A stretch of 64,000 nt of DNA from Marsupella aquatica (Eukaryota > Marchantiophyta), in contig OZ316899.1 of the NCBI GenBank assembly GCA_973895155.1, positions 1,736,001 to 1,800,000 on the forward strand. The letters run 5' to 3'. This document shows positions 10,275 to 24,129 of this stretch, in pieces. Position numbers and translations under genes: made by a program. The notes beneath the pieces were generated by a model that saw only the letters and a program-made list of their open reading frames with translations, was not told the origin of the DNA and searched no databases. Every line of letters starts with the position of its first letter. Position 1 is the stretch's first letter.

Positions 10275-10981
10275 CAGCTATCTCGCCACAATCCACTCTC
10301 ATCCCTCGATAATCTTCTCGTAAAGGTCAGCTTGATTCGAGAAAAGGTGAGAGTGAATGGCAGCGTCTGCAAATTCCAAAAGGTAGAAATGAGCAAATGG
10401 CCCGCAGTGCCATCGACTCCGCTCTTATGGAGGTGCAGGGTGAGCTTGATTGTGAGAGGGCAAGGCCGTTTTGGTCGTTGATAATGAGCTGAAGTCGGCG
10501 TCTCGGTCCAAGCGTGATCCTCCTAACGGATTTTTACTCCGCCGCTGCCACCGTACCTTGGTCGAGCGTAATAATCCTCTCCCTTAATTTGTAATCATTC
10601 GGTCAACTAACCTACTCCTAATCTATTCATAAGGGCAAAGATGGCTATTCGTGCTATTCTACGCTACGGCTACGGTCCTAATGACCGTATAAGTCCTAAT
10701 CTAGACCTGCGTTCGGTTAAGTGACACGTTGCCCATGTCACACCTTATCGCAATCCTCCTTATAACACATTGCAATCGGCTTTGGTCTTTATTCCTACCT
10801 TATACTATTTAGTCATTATCTTTATTTAGCCATTATTTTAGGCTTAACTAAGTATTTCATGATCCTGGCAAGGCATCACAAAAGTGATCCAGGTGCATGA
10901 GATAAGTTTGAGTTCTGATTTTGGTTCAAACTTAGACAAATTTGAGTAAAGTGGAGCAGACCGGAGGCTGCTTAGGTTTAT

Positions 10982-11000
10982 TGGGGGAGAATGTCATGAC
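10982..11000 (+). other. Polypurine tract and LTR start
   Basis: The tract GGGGGAGAA is directly followed by TGTCATGACG. Plus-strand DNA synthesis of LTR elements starts at such tracts and LTRs begin with TG. This marks the left edge of the second LTR-like repeat. Confidence 0.4.
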
Positions 11001-11815
11001 GAACCATTTTGGTACCGAGACCAGGGATGAGGAAATTGATTGGTGTATTCAGTGAGCTGTGAGTGATGTGGAGTCAAATTTTTTTGACTTCAAGCTCAAT
11101 TCTGAGAGTCGATTGGTGTTCCGTTTTCAATGAGTTGCAAATGCTCAGGAGTCGAATCATTTCAACTTTGAGCTCAAACTTTGAGTGACGATTGGTGTTT
11201 TGTTTTTGATGAGTTTTGGGCATACGAAAGCTAAGGAGTTGGGAGTTGGTTGTGAATGGAATGCAAAAGGCTGTTGGTTTGTCTTCAGGCAACCAAGAGT
11301 CTGGCCATTGGGTTCTGAACCCGCCTGGCGGTGACTCGTTGGGCGGGGATGCTGCTTCTAAGGTGTATTTCAGGCCTGGGCTTTGGCTCAATCCAGGGGA
11401 GTCAATTGTTTATGGAGATTTGGATTGAGGATTAAGGTGCCAATTGTGAACCAGCGAGCTTAGTGTTGGATCGTTGGTGATGCAAACTGATAGACTTTGA
11501 GTAGGATTGAAGTTCTAAGCTTGAGCACTTGAGGAATTGGATTTTTGTGGTTTTCTAACCTGATAGCCTTTGAGAGGACGATAGCTCGATGGAAGATAGA
11601 TAGTAGCCCGCCAAAGGGTCAGAGATCAGACTTTCACGAGTATCCCGCCCAAAGGCACCCATTATATTGATCACGAGATTTTCAGAAAGTAAAGTGTTTG
11701 AGTTTGGGCCACAAATTGTGTTTATCACTTGTCTGGATCGCAGCCAGAAACAACTCGTTTTCCCAAGGTGACCCTTGCATTCAGTCCACGCGACACCGTT
11801 TCCGGTTTTCATGGA

Positions 11816-12589
11816 AGGAAAAGTAACTGTCATTCAAAATCCGAAAGTCACAAAGGAAGATCCATAAATGAGTATAAGGCAAAATCCGAAAATGGATTTT
11901 TGGGTTTACTACAAAATCTGAATTTTGATCATAACAGGATCCGGAAATCCTAAATCTAATTTCTAATGAACTACAAAGCTACTAAACTACTGGAGAATTA
12001 TCTTCTATCTCTACTCAAACTGGTTCACGTGTAGTATCAACTGGACTAACAGGCTTCTGAGAAGTTGGGGTCCTAAAATCAATAGTAGCCTCCATATTCT
12101 TTGGGTCCAAGGGATGGGGGACTGATAGTCAAAGGTGAAACAGACGGAAAACAAAACTCAACCTTCTCAAATCCGGGTAGGGTATCTTCTGCTTTGATTG
12201 CAACTGTAATTACAGGGGACATACTAGATTTTGACAAGGGTCAACATAACATCTATTTCGACAATACTAGTATATTCGTTGAATTCCATTTTTTCCTAAA
12301 TACTTGAAAATATTAAGTTAAATGATTAAATTAACTCATAATTAAGAATAGAACATTATAAAGCATCATTCAAACAATAAATTGTGAACACAACACAATA
12401 TTCCATAAATGAATCACAATGTAAGATTCTTGGGTATCCATATTTACATCAATTTTATGTTCTAAATGGCACTTAGAACTACGAGTAATATTTGAAACCA
12501 TCATTCTCTTAGACTTAGTCTAGTACATGTGTACATCTGAATTGTCACAAATTCCTAGCCACCATAACCCCTATTTATGAGAGGAACTT
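11816..12589. other. AT-rich sequence without recognisable gene
   Basis: No frame is long or patterned enough to call. The stretch separates the LTR-like unit from the 3' end of the minus-strand transposase-like pseudogene. Confidence 0.5.
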
Positions 12590-15500
12590 TCATTTGTCCC
12601 CACATTGATTTGCTTGTCCTTCTTGGTGAACCACTTGAGCATCTACTTCTTTACATCTCTCGAGATTGTCTTGTGCTTTTACCAAAACAGATTCTTGAAT
12701 TAAAACCAAACCAGATTTAGTGTTTCGAGAGTTGAAGCACCACAAAACACTATTCACAGCTATTTTGTGAGGCATGGGATATTCTCGTTCATCTCGCTCC
12801 CATTTTTTAGTCCAACAATTTTTCCACCTTTCTTTCTGCCCCACTTCATTCTTGCCCATATGAGGCCGGAACCACCCCACTGAACACACATGCTCAAGCT
12901 TGTTCTCATCATTCAGCCCTCCTTCTTCCACATCGGTTACAACTCTTCCCAAATGAATAGGATAGTTCTCTATATCCTCCGTTGCTGGTCTTTGCAAAAT
13001 AAAATGACCTTTGATAATATCCACTCTTGGTTGAAAGGCTTCTCGTGGCCTATTCTTCACAGGTCCAACATAGTCCTCTCTTGCATCCAACTCACATGCA
13101 ACATTCCAAAAAGTGACAGGTTCATTGTCTCTCCAATTTGACCGAGGCCAAAATCCGCCTTTCAAGTTGTCTCCATCTTCTTGCCTATATTGTACAACCT
13201 CCGTTTCCAATGTAGCTAAGACAACCTTCCAGTATTGGATGAGATCGTCCCAAGATTCTCTTGATTCCTCTGTCTTGCTTCTATCCACAATCAATTGGAA
13301 GAACTTTAAAGGTTTTTGTATCCCTACACGGACATCAGCCAACATGCTTATTTTTGTCATGGGAAGTCTTTTTGGCATCCCATGTGGAAGGTTTGGACAT
13401 CCATCCTTTCCCCACCTCCACATTTCAATCCCTTCCTTTGGCACCCATGGCACAGCATCATTTGACTTGAGCTTATACTGAAAGCATGGCATCCCATCCT
13501 CTCAAACATAGAATCAAAATAGTCGGGGCTTTCCATGCCCCACCAATGAGTCTGGGCCTCTTAGTAGAAAAGGTTCTACATACCCTTTGAAATCGGGTAC
13601 TTCTTGAACAAAATGTGGAACCGGACTTGGCGTTTTTGCTTTCATGAACAAGCTCATCAAATCAGGTAATGTCCATGTTGGATTGTGCATAAGAGATTCT
13701 GAGAAATGCCCAAACATCCCATCAACATCCTCATGAGTGTGCCCAACCATAAGGAATCCAAGTTGAACCTCCTCAAATACCTTCCTTGCTGTTAACAATG
13801 ATAAATATGCCATAACAAATGTGTTCTTGTTGTCACTTGGTGCATTGTCAAGTTGTAATTTCAATGTCCGTGGGAGAGGCCTGAAACAATCACTCGGGGG
13901 TGAAGATGATGACTCGACTGCATTGTTACAAATCCCAATGTTTTAGAAAATTATGGACACAAAGTAGCCTTGTTGTACATGGATTCACAAAAAGGGACAT
14001 AATGCTACAAAATCATAGGATTGAGCGTCGTCAATATTTAGAAGACTTTCATACCTTGCTCCGCAATGAATCTGGTGTTGTCATTAAATGCTTTCCTAAC
14101 ATCTTCCTCAAGAACATCTTTTCTCCCCCATAGAAGATTGTTGAAAACGTTTGTGGAATCCGGCCCTTCCAGAAGTGAATTGATCATAGGTTCAGGATTT
14201 TCCAACATACGAAGAATTGAGTCTATAGACCCAATGCTTGCATTTGAATCCGTAGCCCAACAAGCAAGATTGTACTGAGCCACAGCCTTAGGCCCATGAC
14301 CATGAGTTAAAATGCCGGTTACAGTGATGGGCAGTCGAACAGAGCCATCGCAATCTTTTGGATTCATGGCATTTTTGGAAGAGCAGTCTTACAATGGTCC
14401 ATTTTGTCATGGATGATACAAACTGACTCTTTGGGATGTGCAACAGAATGCGACCTCCAAGCATGATATAAGAGTCTCCCCTGCGTGTGATCTTCATGAT
14501 GCTCCTCCTCATCTCGTCTGAAAATCTCCAACTCTTCCTTTCCTCCAGAAAGGCGAGACCTTCATTGTTGCAACTCACTACAAGTGTTGCATTTCAAAAA
14601 GTTGTTTCCCTTCTTGTGAATCAGAACTTCTTTAAAATATTTCTGGTGAAGGAAAGTCATTGTTGGTTGGGATATTGGGCGAAGGCCAAGGGCAATTTTA
14701 TTCTATTCACCCGATCCCTGATAGTCTCCCAAGTAACGCTTGTCGGCAACTCCCGAAGACCTACCCGAGAGTTGTCAGCCAAAGTTCTTTGTTTCGCAGG
14801 ATGATTATCTGCACTCTCATCAATAATCATTTTCATTGACATCAATGATTGCGAGACTCTCTCTGACATCCTTTTTTTCCCTTGGTTGCCATGTTGTGAT
14901 ATCTTCAATCCTTCCCGAACCTGCTTCTTCATAATATCAAATTGGGTCTTCTTCTTGGCATGCAATACCTTCCAGGCCTCAAGATAAATTGGAACTCTTT
15001 CAATGCCTAACAACCTCTCTCCTTTGGATGTGTCCAACGCATTCTGAATCGCCAAAACTTTTTCCTCTTTCCTTTCTTGAAATGACTTACTAAAGTACTT
15101 CTCCCTAATTTTTAGAGCCAAGTCACGGTCAAAGTATTGACAACATTTACGCCGACAACAATTGTTCGTACTGATCAATAGGATGTCCTCGGGTGACAAG
15201 GCTCGTTCTTTCCTAGTCAGATCCTTCCGTGGTTTCTTTCGAGGTCTCACTTTACTAACATATGACGTCTTTCCGCTTGAGACGTCCTGTCGTTCTAGCC
15301 TTTGATTCTGAAAATGGCAATGTAAACTTTTTCCCCCGGTGCAATTAACCTTGTAATTGGCCATGGTACAAGGCAATCTTTATGTTTCAAATGCTCTCTT
15401 CGAGCACCATCAACGAATTCCGTGATGAGTATGCCAACATGTGTCTCTCCAAGCAATGTGCCTTGCAACACCACATCCGAATTGGTCGTACTCACCATCG

Positions 15501-15911
15501 CATTTGAGAAGTTGACATTATTGTCATCGATGACTTTTACAGTCATCTCTCTCCAATCACACCTACGTATTATGATCTCGTTTTGGTGCTCCCTCCCCTC
15601 TCCAATTCCATCCTGACCTTCATTTCCATGTTCATACCCTCCAATATTAGAATTTCCAAAATCTCCAGAAGCAAGCGGCACAAGATCGGTCCTTCTCCAA
15701 GGTCTCGTGGAGTTTGAGTCAAATATCGGATTCTCTCTCATCGCCATTACTCAGAACTTTGTCAATCCTTACCAACACTCTATCCGAACCAAGTGAGCAA
15801 TCATCTACCTTGACTGCCGGATCAAGATTTATGATCGTCCCTTTCGCAACCAAAGAGGCTCCAACACATAACCCAACCTTCTTCCCAAATCAAATCCAGC
15901 TCTTCGAGTTT
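12590..15911 (-). pseudogene. Broken transposase-like gene with HTHED motif (family recalled as DUF7869)
   Basis: Minus-strand fragments in order are: ~15911-15748 and 15747-15295 (N-terminal), 15376-14657 (239 aa, with NNCCRRKCCQYF, a Cys-rich zinc-type motif, then RKEEKVLAI), 14578-14038 (with GILTHGHG), 13864-13514 and 13492-12590. The fourth block has LQLDNAPSDNKN and then VGHTHEDVDGMFGHFSE. A D-N pair followed by H-T-H-E-D is the signature of a transposase-like RNase-H-fold family seen in plants, algae and animals, which also carries the upstream Cys-rich motif. Fragments change frame repeatedly. Some breaks may be introns, but stops inside the 14.0-14.6 kb part indicate decay. The 3' 300-aa block is open and basic/Trp-rich. 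Palindromic repeats lie just upstream (16115-16684). Confidence 0.55.
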
Positions 15912-16114
15912 ACCATTTTCTTGTCAGAATAGATGGACAAATTACAATTAAATCCAAAACATCCTTACTGATAAGAATAATGTATCTCTCTCATAAATTA
16001 ATTGACAAATACAATGGAACACTGTCATGTAGGTAATTATCCATCACGACTCAAAAGTCCCTCACGATTAAATGAATACCCCTCTCTCATTTCAAATATC
16101 CTCCGACACCGCAC

Positions 16115-16684
16115 GGAACAGTGTTCCACCGATTGTTTTGAAATGCACATCAATAATTTTTAGCAGGACAACGTTAAAATGTCACATCTCTCTCGTGGTC
16201 TCTCCATCAAAATACCCTCAAACCAAACCAGATAACAAAGGATTTTTTGAAACCCAAACTCCGCCCTTCCTTCCAAATTCACTTCCTGCATGTGTCAATA
16301 ATCTTGAACTCTGCTGGCAGAACACTGTTCCGTCAGTCGGTCAAAATCAATGGGAGGTATCTCAAATAATAGACATCCTCATCATTAAAACTGGAAAACT
16401 TTCATCACACCAATTTGGAACGGTGGAGGCGGAACACTATTCCGTGGGCCACTCAAAATATATTGTAGGGATCTCAAAAAACACATCATCATAAATAAAA
16501 CTCAAAAATATCAATCAAACCAATCTTGAACTGTGCCGGCGGAACACTGTTCCATCGGTCAGTCAACATCAACTAGTGGTATCTCCAAGAAGAGTCATCC
16601 TGAGCAATTTAATGTAACTATCACTGCTCGGCTAACATCCATTCCTTGAAACCACAACTCACGAACCCCACGGGACGGTGTTCC
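16115..16684. repeat. Cluster of palindromic GGAAC-NNN-GTTCC motifs
   Basis: Five copies occur at 16115-16127, 16319-16332, 16431-16443, 16541-16553 and 16672-16684, some with one mismatch. They are spaced 110-205 bp apart with partly similar flanks (GGTCAGTCAA or CACTCAAAAT follows three of them). They lie upstream of the minus-strand transposase-like gene. Confidence 0.7.
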
Positions 16685-16935
16685 GTCGCCCTCTCCCTCT
16701 AAGTTTTTAACATTCTTCTGTCCGACTCTGTTAAGAGATTTCATCAGAGGAATCTCTCAGATCCCCACGAGACCTAGATTATATTTTTGAGCAGAGTGAA
16801 ACTAGGACCCAGTCACAAGAACTCGAATATCTCAAGAATCCAATGAGATTATTCAGAATAAATTCTAATCAAGCCATAAGTTGGGATGTGAAGTTGGGAT
16901 TTTAATTGAAATGAACCGACTTTCTAGTCTAAGAA

Positions 16936-17295
16936 GTGGACAATCTACTCTTAAATGATAGAAATTTCAAAAGAACCCTCCCGAGTACCTTATTCAATGA
17001 CAACGTTGAGTACTCTCCCACTCCTGAGTTTGAGATTGTGGACGCAAACGATGAATCTCTGATGCCCCTTTCAATCAATCGTCGAGTCTCTGGGATTGTT
17101 CATTCACATACAAACTCTCCCAAGCTCAACCAAGCTCCAAACCTCCAAGAAACGCAAATGTTGAACTTGTTCTTAGCCTCGCTCCACAATTCACAATTGC
17201 CAAATGAAATGAAAAGATGGGACGACAAACAAAATACTCATCCCGTCTTGCTCACCTTCGCGGTTTTGGGGGGAAGTTTGAAATTTGAAATTTGA
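16936..17295 (+). CDS. Hypothetical 119-residue ORF
   Basis: The ORF starts at an ATG and stays open through a patterned, mildly acidic sequence ending in a short duplicated tract (FEI). No family is recognised. It follows the palindrome cluster, as do the ORFs at 26 and 31.8 kb. It may be a fragment of a larger decayed gene or chance. Confidence 0.25.
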   Translation: MDNLLLNDRNFKRTLPSTLFNDNVEYSPTPEFEIVDANDESLMPLSINRRVSGIVHSHTNSPKLNQAPNLQETQMLNLFLASLHNSQLPNEMKRWDDKQNTHPVLLTFAVLGGSLKFEI

Positions 17296-17400
17296 AAGTA
17301 ACACTTGTACTTGATGCACATGTGCGGGGACAAATCTGAAGTTTGAAATTTGAAAGTGAACACTTGTACTTCATGCACATGTGAGCGGACCTAATATGAA
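17272..17400. repeat. Tandem duplication of ~62 bp
   Basis: The unit GAAGTTTGAAATTTGAAAGT followed by ACACTTGTACTTGATGCACA occurs twice with three or four differences. Confidence 0.6.
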
Positions 17401-19334
17401 ATTCAAAATTCATATTTTACCTTGTGAAGACCTTGGTGGGGACCTTGTTGGGGACCATTTTTACCTGTGATGGTCTCTCTCTTATATCAATAGTGCCATG
17501 CAATTACGATTGACCACTCAAATATGATGTCTTGTAGATGTGAGCAGACTGTCCGATTTCATGTACACATATGACCGTAAATGTTCAGGTATTGAATCCG
17601 GTAATGTTCGGACCAAAGTAACCATAATTTTCATTGTTAGTCAAAAAAGTTTCCAATATCGCATAACAAACATTAAGCAGGCCTGTGACAAAGGGGTTTG
17701 GTCACATTACTTAGGCTTCACAAATTGGAAAAAGAAAGAAAGAATGAAGTAAAACAAAAAAGACAAATCATTAAATGTTAGGTCCGGTCATCATTAAATA
17801 GTATATACATCATACTTAGTTATAATACATTGGTTAGTGTGTTTTGGTCTCTTTAGAACAATGGAGACTCTATACTTAGAAGTTCTAGTCTTGCAGTAAC
17901 TAATTATGTATTTTTCACAAAAGTATTATCCTTGGACCCCTATCACATAGTTGAACCTAGTTGAGCCAACTATTGTGGGTTATTAGGGGTTAATGGTTGA
18001 GGGACAAATGAGAATGTTTATCAAATACTTAAAAAGTATACTTCTGGATTTATTAATTTTAAAAAATAATTAATATTCAATGTATATTATTTAACTAATC
18101 ATCATGATTTAATTACACATATAACCATCATCATGATTTCCTAATCTGAATAATACATTGATACCAATCTGAAAGATGTCAACACATGAAGGCCGGACAT
18201 GCGGGAAAATAAAGAACTATAATAAAGAGTTGCACCCTTTTTTGAAGTGATGTTATTTACAGACCCCACTAGAGGTCCCTTCCAAAATTCCTGGCACCAG
18301 AGCGTGCCACATCAACAACAACCGCAACAAACAAGACTCTTCGGTTTTGTGAATCAAATTTACAGTTTTCCTTCATGTTTGCGTCAATTTGGGTGTAAAA
18401 TTTGGGACGTCGTGCCATAAAAATAAATGTAAAATAATTAGAAATACAAAGAGCAACACGGTTAAAATTGTCACTATGTAATCGTTTTAGATACAATTCC
18501 AATTTTAAAACTTCAATTCAAAGATTTATAAAAAGCATTTTTCATATAATAAATAATGGCTAGTAACTAACTTGATAACTTCCTTGTTAAAGGGTAATTG
18601 GCACTTGGAGTAAGATTTATGGCCCAATGCAATCAAGGGAAAATGCTAGCCATGGTCCGAACTTGAACATTGAACGACCTGGTACAATTCATTTGATCAG
18701 ACATTCATCTAATTACAAATGGATTTGTCACACATTGACTTTTGACTCTTGTAGCTTGAGAATTTGGTAGCATGTATCGAAAAAACCTTAGTTTGACAAC
18801 TCTTTGTGATAACCATGCTGTCAATTAGCCAAGGCGTCCACGAACTAATTGAATTTGCAGTTTGTGTGTCAGAAAAATTCTAAAGAAACTTAGTATAATA
18901 GGAGAAACAAATGAACCAAACCCTGCAAAAAGGTAATTCTGCAAAACAAGTACAAGTATTCTTCCCTCTATATTTTCCTTATTGTAGGCCAATGGATTCC
19001 CCCCTCTATCCTCCCATTGTACTTGCAAGTACATACCCCGACCTAATGTATTTGAACCTAATGTATTTGTCAATCCCAATCTCTCAATCTTCTCTATACA
19101 AAATTTACCCTTGCCCCAATGTACAACTGGTTCTGTCCAAGAGCCCATTTGGTTTTGTCTTTCTTCTCATTTTACAAGAAGTTTTGCATTATTTTTTTCC
19201 ACCTTATCTAAGGCCAAATAAATATCAAGTCATTTAGCTACATGATAACTTTATTAAATGCAAAACAATTTATAAGTGCGTTACTCAAACTAAGAAAGAT
19301 GGTACAGTTATCAGGAAGCACATAATCCAATGAG
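17401..19334. other. AT-rich sequence without supported genes
   Basis: Short ORFs up to 108 codons occur on both strands (for example near 18269-18502 and 18825-19237). They lack recognisable motifs and overlap each other on opposite strands, so none is called. Confidence 0.45.
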
Positions 19335-19515
19335 ATTGCATTTACTGATAAGTGCACACCCTTTTTTTTAGTAAAGGAAAATTTGGACTTATGGACATCA
19401 AATTTATGGCAAGTAGTCACATTTTGTGTAATGAGTCACACGGCTGCTCACCTGTGGAGATGCCATTTATTAGTAAGTGAAAATTTTAGGGGATGTGCAC
19501 TTATCAAGGAATGGA
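19335..19515. repeat. Small inverted-repeat element (MITE-like)
   Basis: GATAAGTGCACACCC at 19347-19361 is matched in inverted orientation by GGATGTGCACTTATC at 19491-19505, with one mismatch in 15. The enclosed ~130 bp is AT-rich and contains further ATTAGTAA-type partial matches. No target duplication is evident. Confidence 0.4.
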
Positions 19516-19880
19516 AAAACAAATTAGTGTAATCGGATAGTGAGAGTGTCACTTATCTAGAGTTTATTGTATTTGCATGTGCTCTACAATGAACATACAA
19601 TGAACTCAATTTGGACTGTGTCGCCCCTCCACTTGGTACTTGCTCCAAGAGAACAAGTACACTAAAAAAATTGAATATGTTTTTGAATGAAATGGCAACA
19701 CATTGAGGGCAATAACTAAAGTTTCATCATTTGCAGTTTCTTCACATTTTAAAATCTTTAATTAGAAGGAATTAAAAAATACAAAATACAAAAAATAAAA
19801 TCTTTTTTTTTAAGAGTGAAAGCTGACTGATGAATGAAACGCATCAGCTTCCAAAAAACTAAAATGAAAGAACTTGAAGT

Positions 19881-20302
<422 letters not shown>

Positions 20303-20435
20303 CGTTGCTTCCTCTCAGACCGCTCCTGCTCTCAGAGACCCTGCGTGAATCCCTCCTTCGCCTGCCTTAACTGGTGATAGTTTGTGGTTGTTGTTACTCA
20401 TTTTCTGCGCCCTTTTTGTGCGACAGTTTTTTTCT

Positions 20436-20570
20436 TAAGAACATCTTATGTGACACCACATCTATATTTTCTTAACGGCATCTTGGGCGACACAACATCT
20501 TTTTTCTTAAATAACAACAGCTTGGGCGACACAACGTCTGTTTTTCTCAATGACATCTTGTTAGGAATTG
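20436..20570. repeat. Three-copy ~46-bp tandem repeat
   Basis: The unit CTTGGGCGACACAACATCTT followed by a T-rich stretch and TTAA recurs at about 20440, 20482 and 20520 with small differences. It opens a 79-codon frame that is probably meaningless. Confidence 0.55.
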
Positions 20571-23500
20571 ACTCAAGTTCCCAACTATTAGTTAGTCTGG
20601 CCTTACTACTTAGGGTTAATTGACCCTTGGTTAGTTGGGGATAAGATCCACTTATTTAGGACCACACACCTTAGTCCCCCTTGGGGGGTATAGGTTAGAG
20701 GGAGAGCATTCTCTCCCTCATTCTTCACATGTTCAATCTCAATCATTCATGAGCTATCAAATGGATCCTTACGGAGTTTCTCCAAGCATGATCGTGGTGT
20801 CATGTTGGTGTAGTGTGAGATTGAGTGCTCTCGATCATTTTCCGCATTGCCGTTTTCTTACACCAAGTGCTCAAACAATGTTTGTTAGAGTTGGCTCATT
20901 GTGTGAAGTTATATTATTCTTGGATCAAATTTAATAGGAAAAGTTAATACTTTAATTGTCATTAACAAGGGATCTTTTTGTAAGCAAAAATATTAAGAAG
21001 GGGTACATGGGGGGTGTTTGTTCTGCTCTTAGTCTTGTCACTCATAGGTTACGGCAATTAGGCTAACCACTTGTAGGGACTTAGGTGAGGTAAATAGGTT
21101 AGTAAGTAAGTTGTGTGTGACCTTGCATATACCAGGGCTAGTGTAAGCCACTTGTGTGATAATGCATGCTCATTGCAATGAAGTGGCTTGAGGGAGAGAG
21201 TGAGCTCATGTGTGGAGAGTGTTGGAGTATTTACAGTAAAGTAAAGAACGGTTGTATTACTGAGAAATGGGCTCAAGGCTTTATACAGTAGAGCCAACTG
21301 AAGTAAACAACTGACATGACACATGGCATACTATAAGATTGCATGGCCTACTGCATCCCCCGATATATGGATGCATGCAACATGATTTAGTCAAATCTAA
21401 CCTAGTACTCTATCTACTCTTCCATGTACGCAATCAACTCAAATGCGGTGCGGCGCCTATTAATTGGTGCGGCGCGGGCTATCAACTCAATTGCGGTGCC
21501 AAGAGCGTAGTCTCTAATATTCTAATAAAAGTCATCCAAAGTCACATGAAAGAGTACACCAACTTGTAGAGAAATTCAAGAGTTCTAAGCTTACCTATCA
21601 CCATAAGCTTGACCAACTCCTTCATTCTTGATGGAGTCGGACCAAGGGGCATGCCCTCGGGGGCCTCAATCAAAGGGGTGTCCCATATCACGCTCGAAGT
21701 TTTGGGGGAATAAACACCCTAAAAGTTAAGTCAATAAAGTTATTTTTTTAGGAATTTTTTAACCCCTAACTTTTTGGAACATTCCAAGAATGTTCCCATA
21801 TTTGATTTTAAAAAACCCTATGATTCTTATAATTCTCAAAATTGGATTAAAATAACCCTAATGTTCTTCAACAAAAATTTAAAAGTATTTCACTAAACCC
21901 AATAAAAACCCTATACTTATTTGCGCGTGATGGGTTGGAAGAAAAGAAGTGAGGACCCCGGGGGCATGCCACTGGTCTCGAGGAGGGCATCCTCCAGAAC
22001 CCTTGCATCTATACCAACTATAGGGTTGCTCTTCACCCCAAAAAGGGAAAATCTGTGAAATGGTCGAACCCATTCCCAAGGAACTGGACCCATGCCACAC
22101 CTAAGGGCCATGGCCACTGGTTCTCTCTACATGGTGGTTCACATCTCGCATTTTGATGTGTGGTGGGTTCATAACCTTCCTGATTTTCTTGAATGCTATT
22201 TGTTGGTTTCCACTTAGGCTCATCAGGAGGGCATGATGAATGGCATGAACCAGTATTCATGCTTGTGAATTTCTGAATGCAATCTATCTTCTAAAGATTA
22301 TTTTGGAGCTGCTTTATTTGTGTTGATTGTGTGCAGTATGGAAATTATTGAGTTGGTCAACATGTCTTATGCTAGGTTTCCACTGTTTATCACCATGTGA
22401 TCACAACAAAAGACAGATAGTGCAAGGATGAGTTTTGAATATTGTACCCAATTGCCATGTTTGAGATCATGGAGTAAGTAAACATATTCTACATATGTGA
22501 CATTAACCTGGGGTGGAGCCATGTCACACGAGTAGGTAATAAAGATTGAAAAAATTTAAAGATCATATTAAGCAGATTCCTTGTGATGGTGTGATATGAG
22601 TTTTATTATACTCAATAGCCCTAACTTGCTAAGATGGGAAATTATCTATTTAAGTATGTCCATTCAGTGCTCCTGTGGTCCTGTTTAGTTGGGTTTTGGA
22701 GAATACACAAAATCTTGGCATGATCACTCTGTCATGCCAAGACTCTTGGAGTGACCAGGGCCATTTCTCACATCTTCTGAGATTGGTTGTTCTATTGTCC
22801 ATCTCAACTCGACCCTCTTTTTTTCAATGTATATGCTGGGGGCTCGAGTGGTTTTGTGGTCGTTTGTCAATACTAAAAAATTTCCCACTTTCAATGGAGG
22901 AAGCGGTGTTGGTCGTCTCCCTTATTTATGATAATTTTGGCAATTCATTCATTTTTATGGTCTTTATTGCTGGTCTCTCGGTGCTGCCTTTGTGCTCCCA
23001 ATATTAGACAAGCTTTTATTTGTTGACTCTATGGACAGATATGTTACTCTATGGCTGACTTCCACTAGGTTCTTTGAGTAGTGAATTCATTTGTGTTTCT
23101 TCATCTGTGAAAATGCTAGCCCAACAATTGCCATTTTTGATCGTGCTTTTTAGACCACTTTGGCACGAATGAATCTCTACAGCATGACATTTTTAAGAGT
23201 GGTTTACGGCTATGGAGGATGTGGCACTTGGTTTGAAGTTGCATGAAATGATATTTATTGGACTCTAATACTAGTGTATAAGTTTGTAGTTCTACAATTT
23301 GTGGGGAGATTTACATATTCTACTAACAGTTATTGGAGAGTGACAATTATTTAATCCACTCAATCTGATTCAAAGTTGTTTGTAAGAATTTCTCTCTCTC
23401 TAACTAATTTTTTTTATTAATGATAACTGATTTATGTGGTTGACACCACCTATGAGTTGTTTAAATAGGCAAAGCAGTTGGAGGGCCTGTTGTAAATTAG

Positions 23501-24114
23501 TGTAAATTAGTTGCCTGGGCTCTGACTCTCAATTTAATGTATGTTTTGTCCATGCTATTGTCCAAAAATGTAACCAATTCCATTAATACCAAATAGTGTG
23601 ACTACTTGTACAAAACAAGATTCATGATTGGTTTCATGCAAAAAAATTGGTATCAATAGACACTCCATAGATGTTGTCGTTTGTAAGAATAACCGTCAGG
23701 CCAAAGTGAGGACGGCTTGGCCTTGCCCACAACTGCAAAATAATCATGGACTAATGCTGAACATGTCAATGGCCATGCATGGGCCTCACTATATACACAA
23801 TGTCTGAATGATATTTATGGGAGTTATAGGGTATCCACTTACTAACATATAGTAATACTTAGTTTTAGTTCAATTACTTTGTAACCATTCCCAAGGGTCC
23901 TTTTATAAGGAATATGTACCATTTTGGATCCATGCTATTTGCACCAACTTATTTGGAGATTGGAGGGCCTATATGAGGGGTCCAAATCCCTCCTCCATAA
24001 TGTATTTCCTAATCTAATTTAGGGGTGCCCTAACACATGCCTCAAGGACTCACTTAGAGGCACCACTTAATTACGCTCTCACTAACCCTAAACAAGGGAG
24101 TTCCATTACTTCCG
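20571..24114. other. Long stretch without supported genes
   Basis: No family, element end or RNA gene was recognised. TGTTAGGAATTG at about 20563 could be an LTR start, but no partner was found. A G-rich inverted pair (GGCATGCCC near 21649 and its complement near 21957) is the only internal structure noticed. ORFs up to 110 codons (such as 22675-23007) have no motif support. Confidence 0.45.
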
Positions 24115-24129
24115 GATTCCCTCTTGATG

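Larger units (their letters stand above)
9360..11815. mobile_element. Degenerate LTR-retrotransposon-like unit (diverged direct repeats)
   Basis: Segment 9365-9575 and segment 11590-11810 are related in the same orientation. Both contain a TAGCCCGCC-like stretch, then a GATCGCAGCCAGAAAC core and GTTTTCCC. Just before the second copy, 10982-11000 reads TTGGGGGAGAATGTCATGAC, a polypurine tract running into a TGT start, as at the inner edge of a plant gypsy 3' LTR. The enclosed 1.4 kb has no gag-pol, only an antisense ORF. The best reading is a non-autonomous or eroded plus-strand LTR element; the first LTR's left end was not found. Confidence 0.35.

Noticed and set aside
18825-19237. Opposing 107- and 108-codon ORFs
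   Set aside because: They overlap on opposite strands in AT-rich DNA and show no motif.
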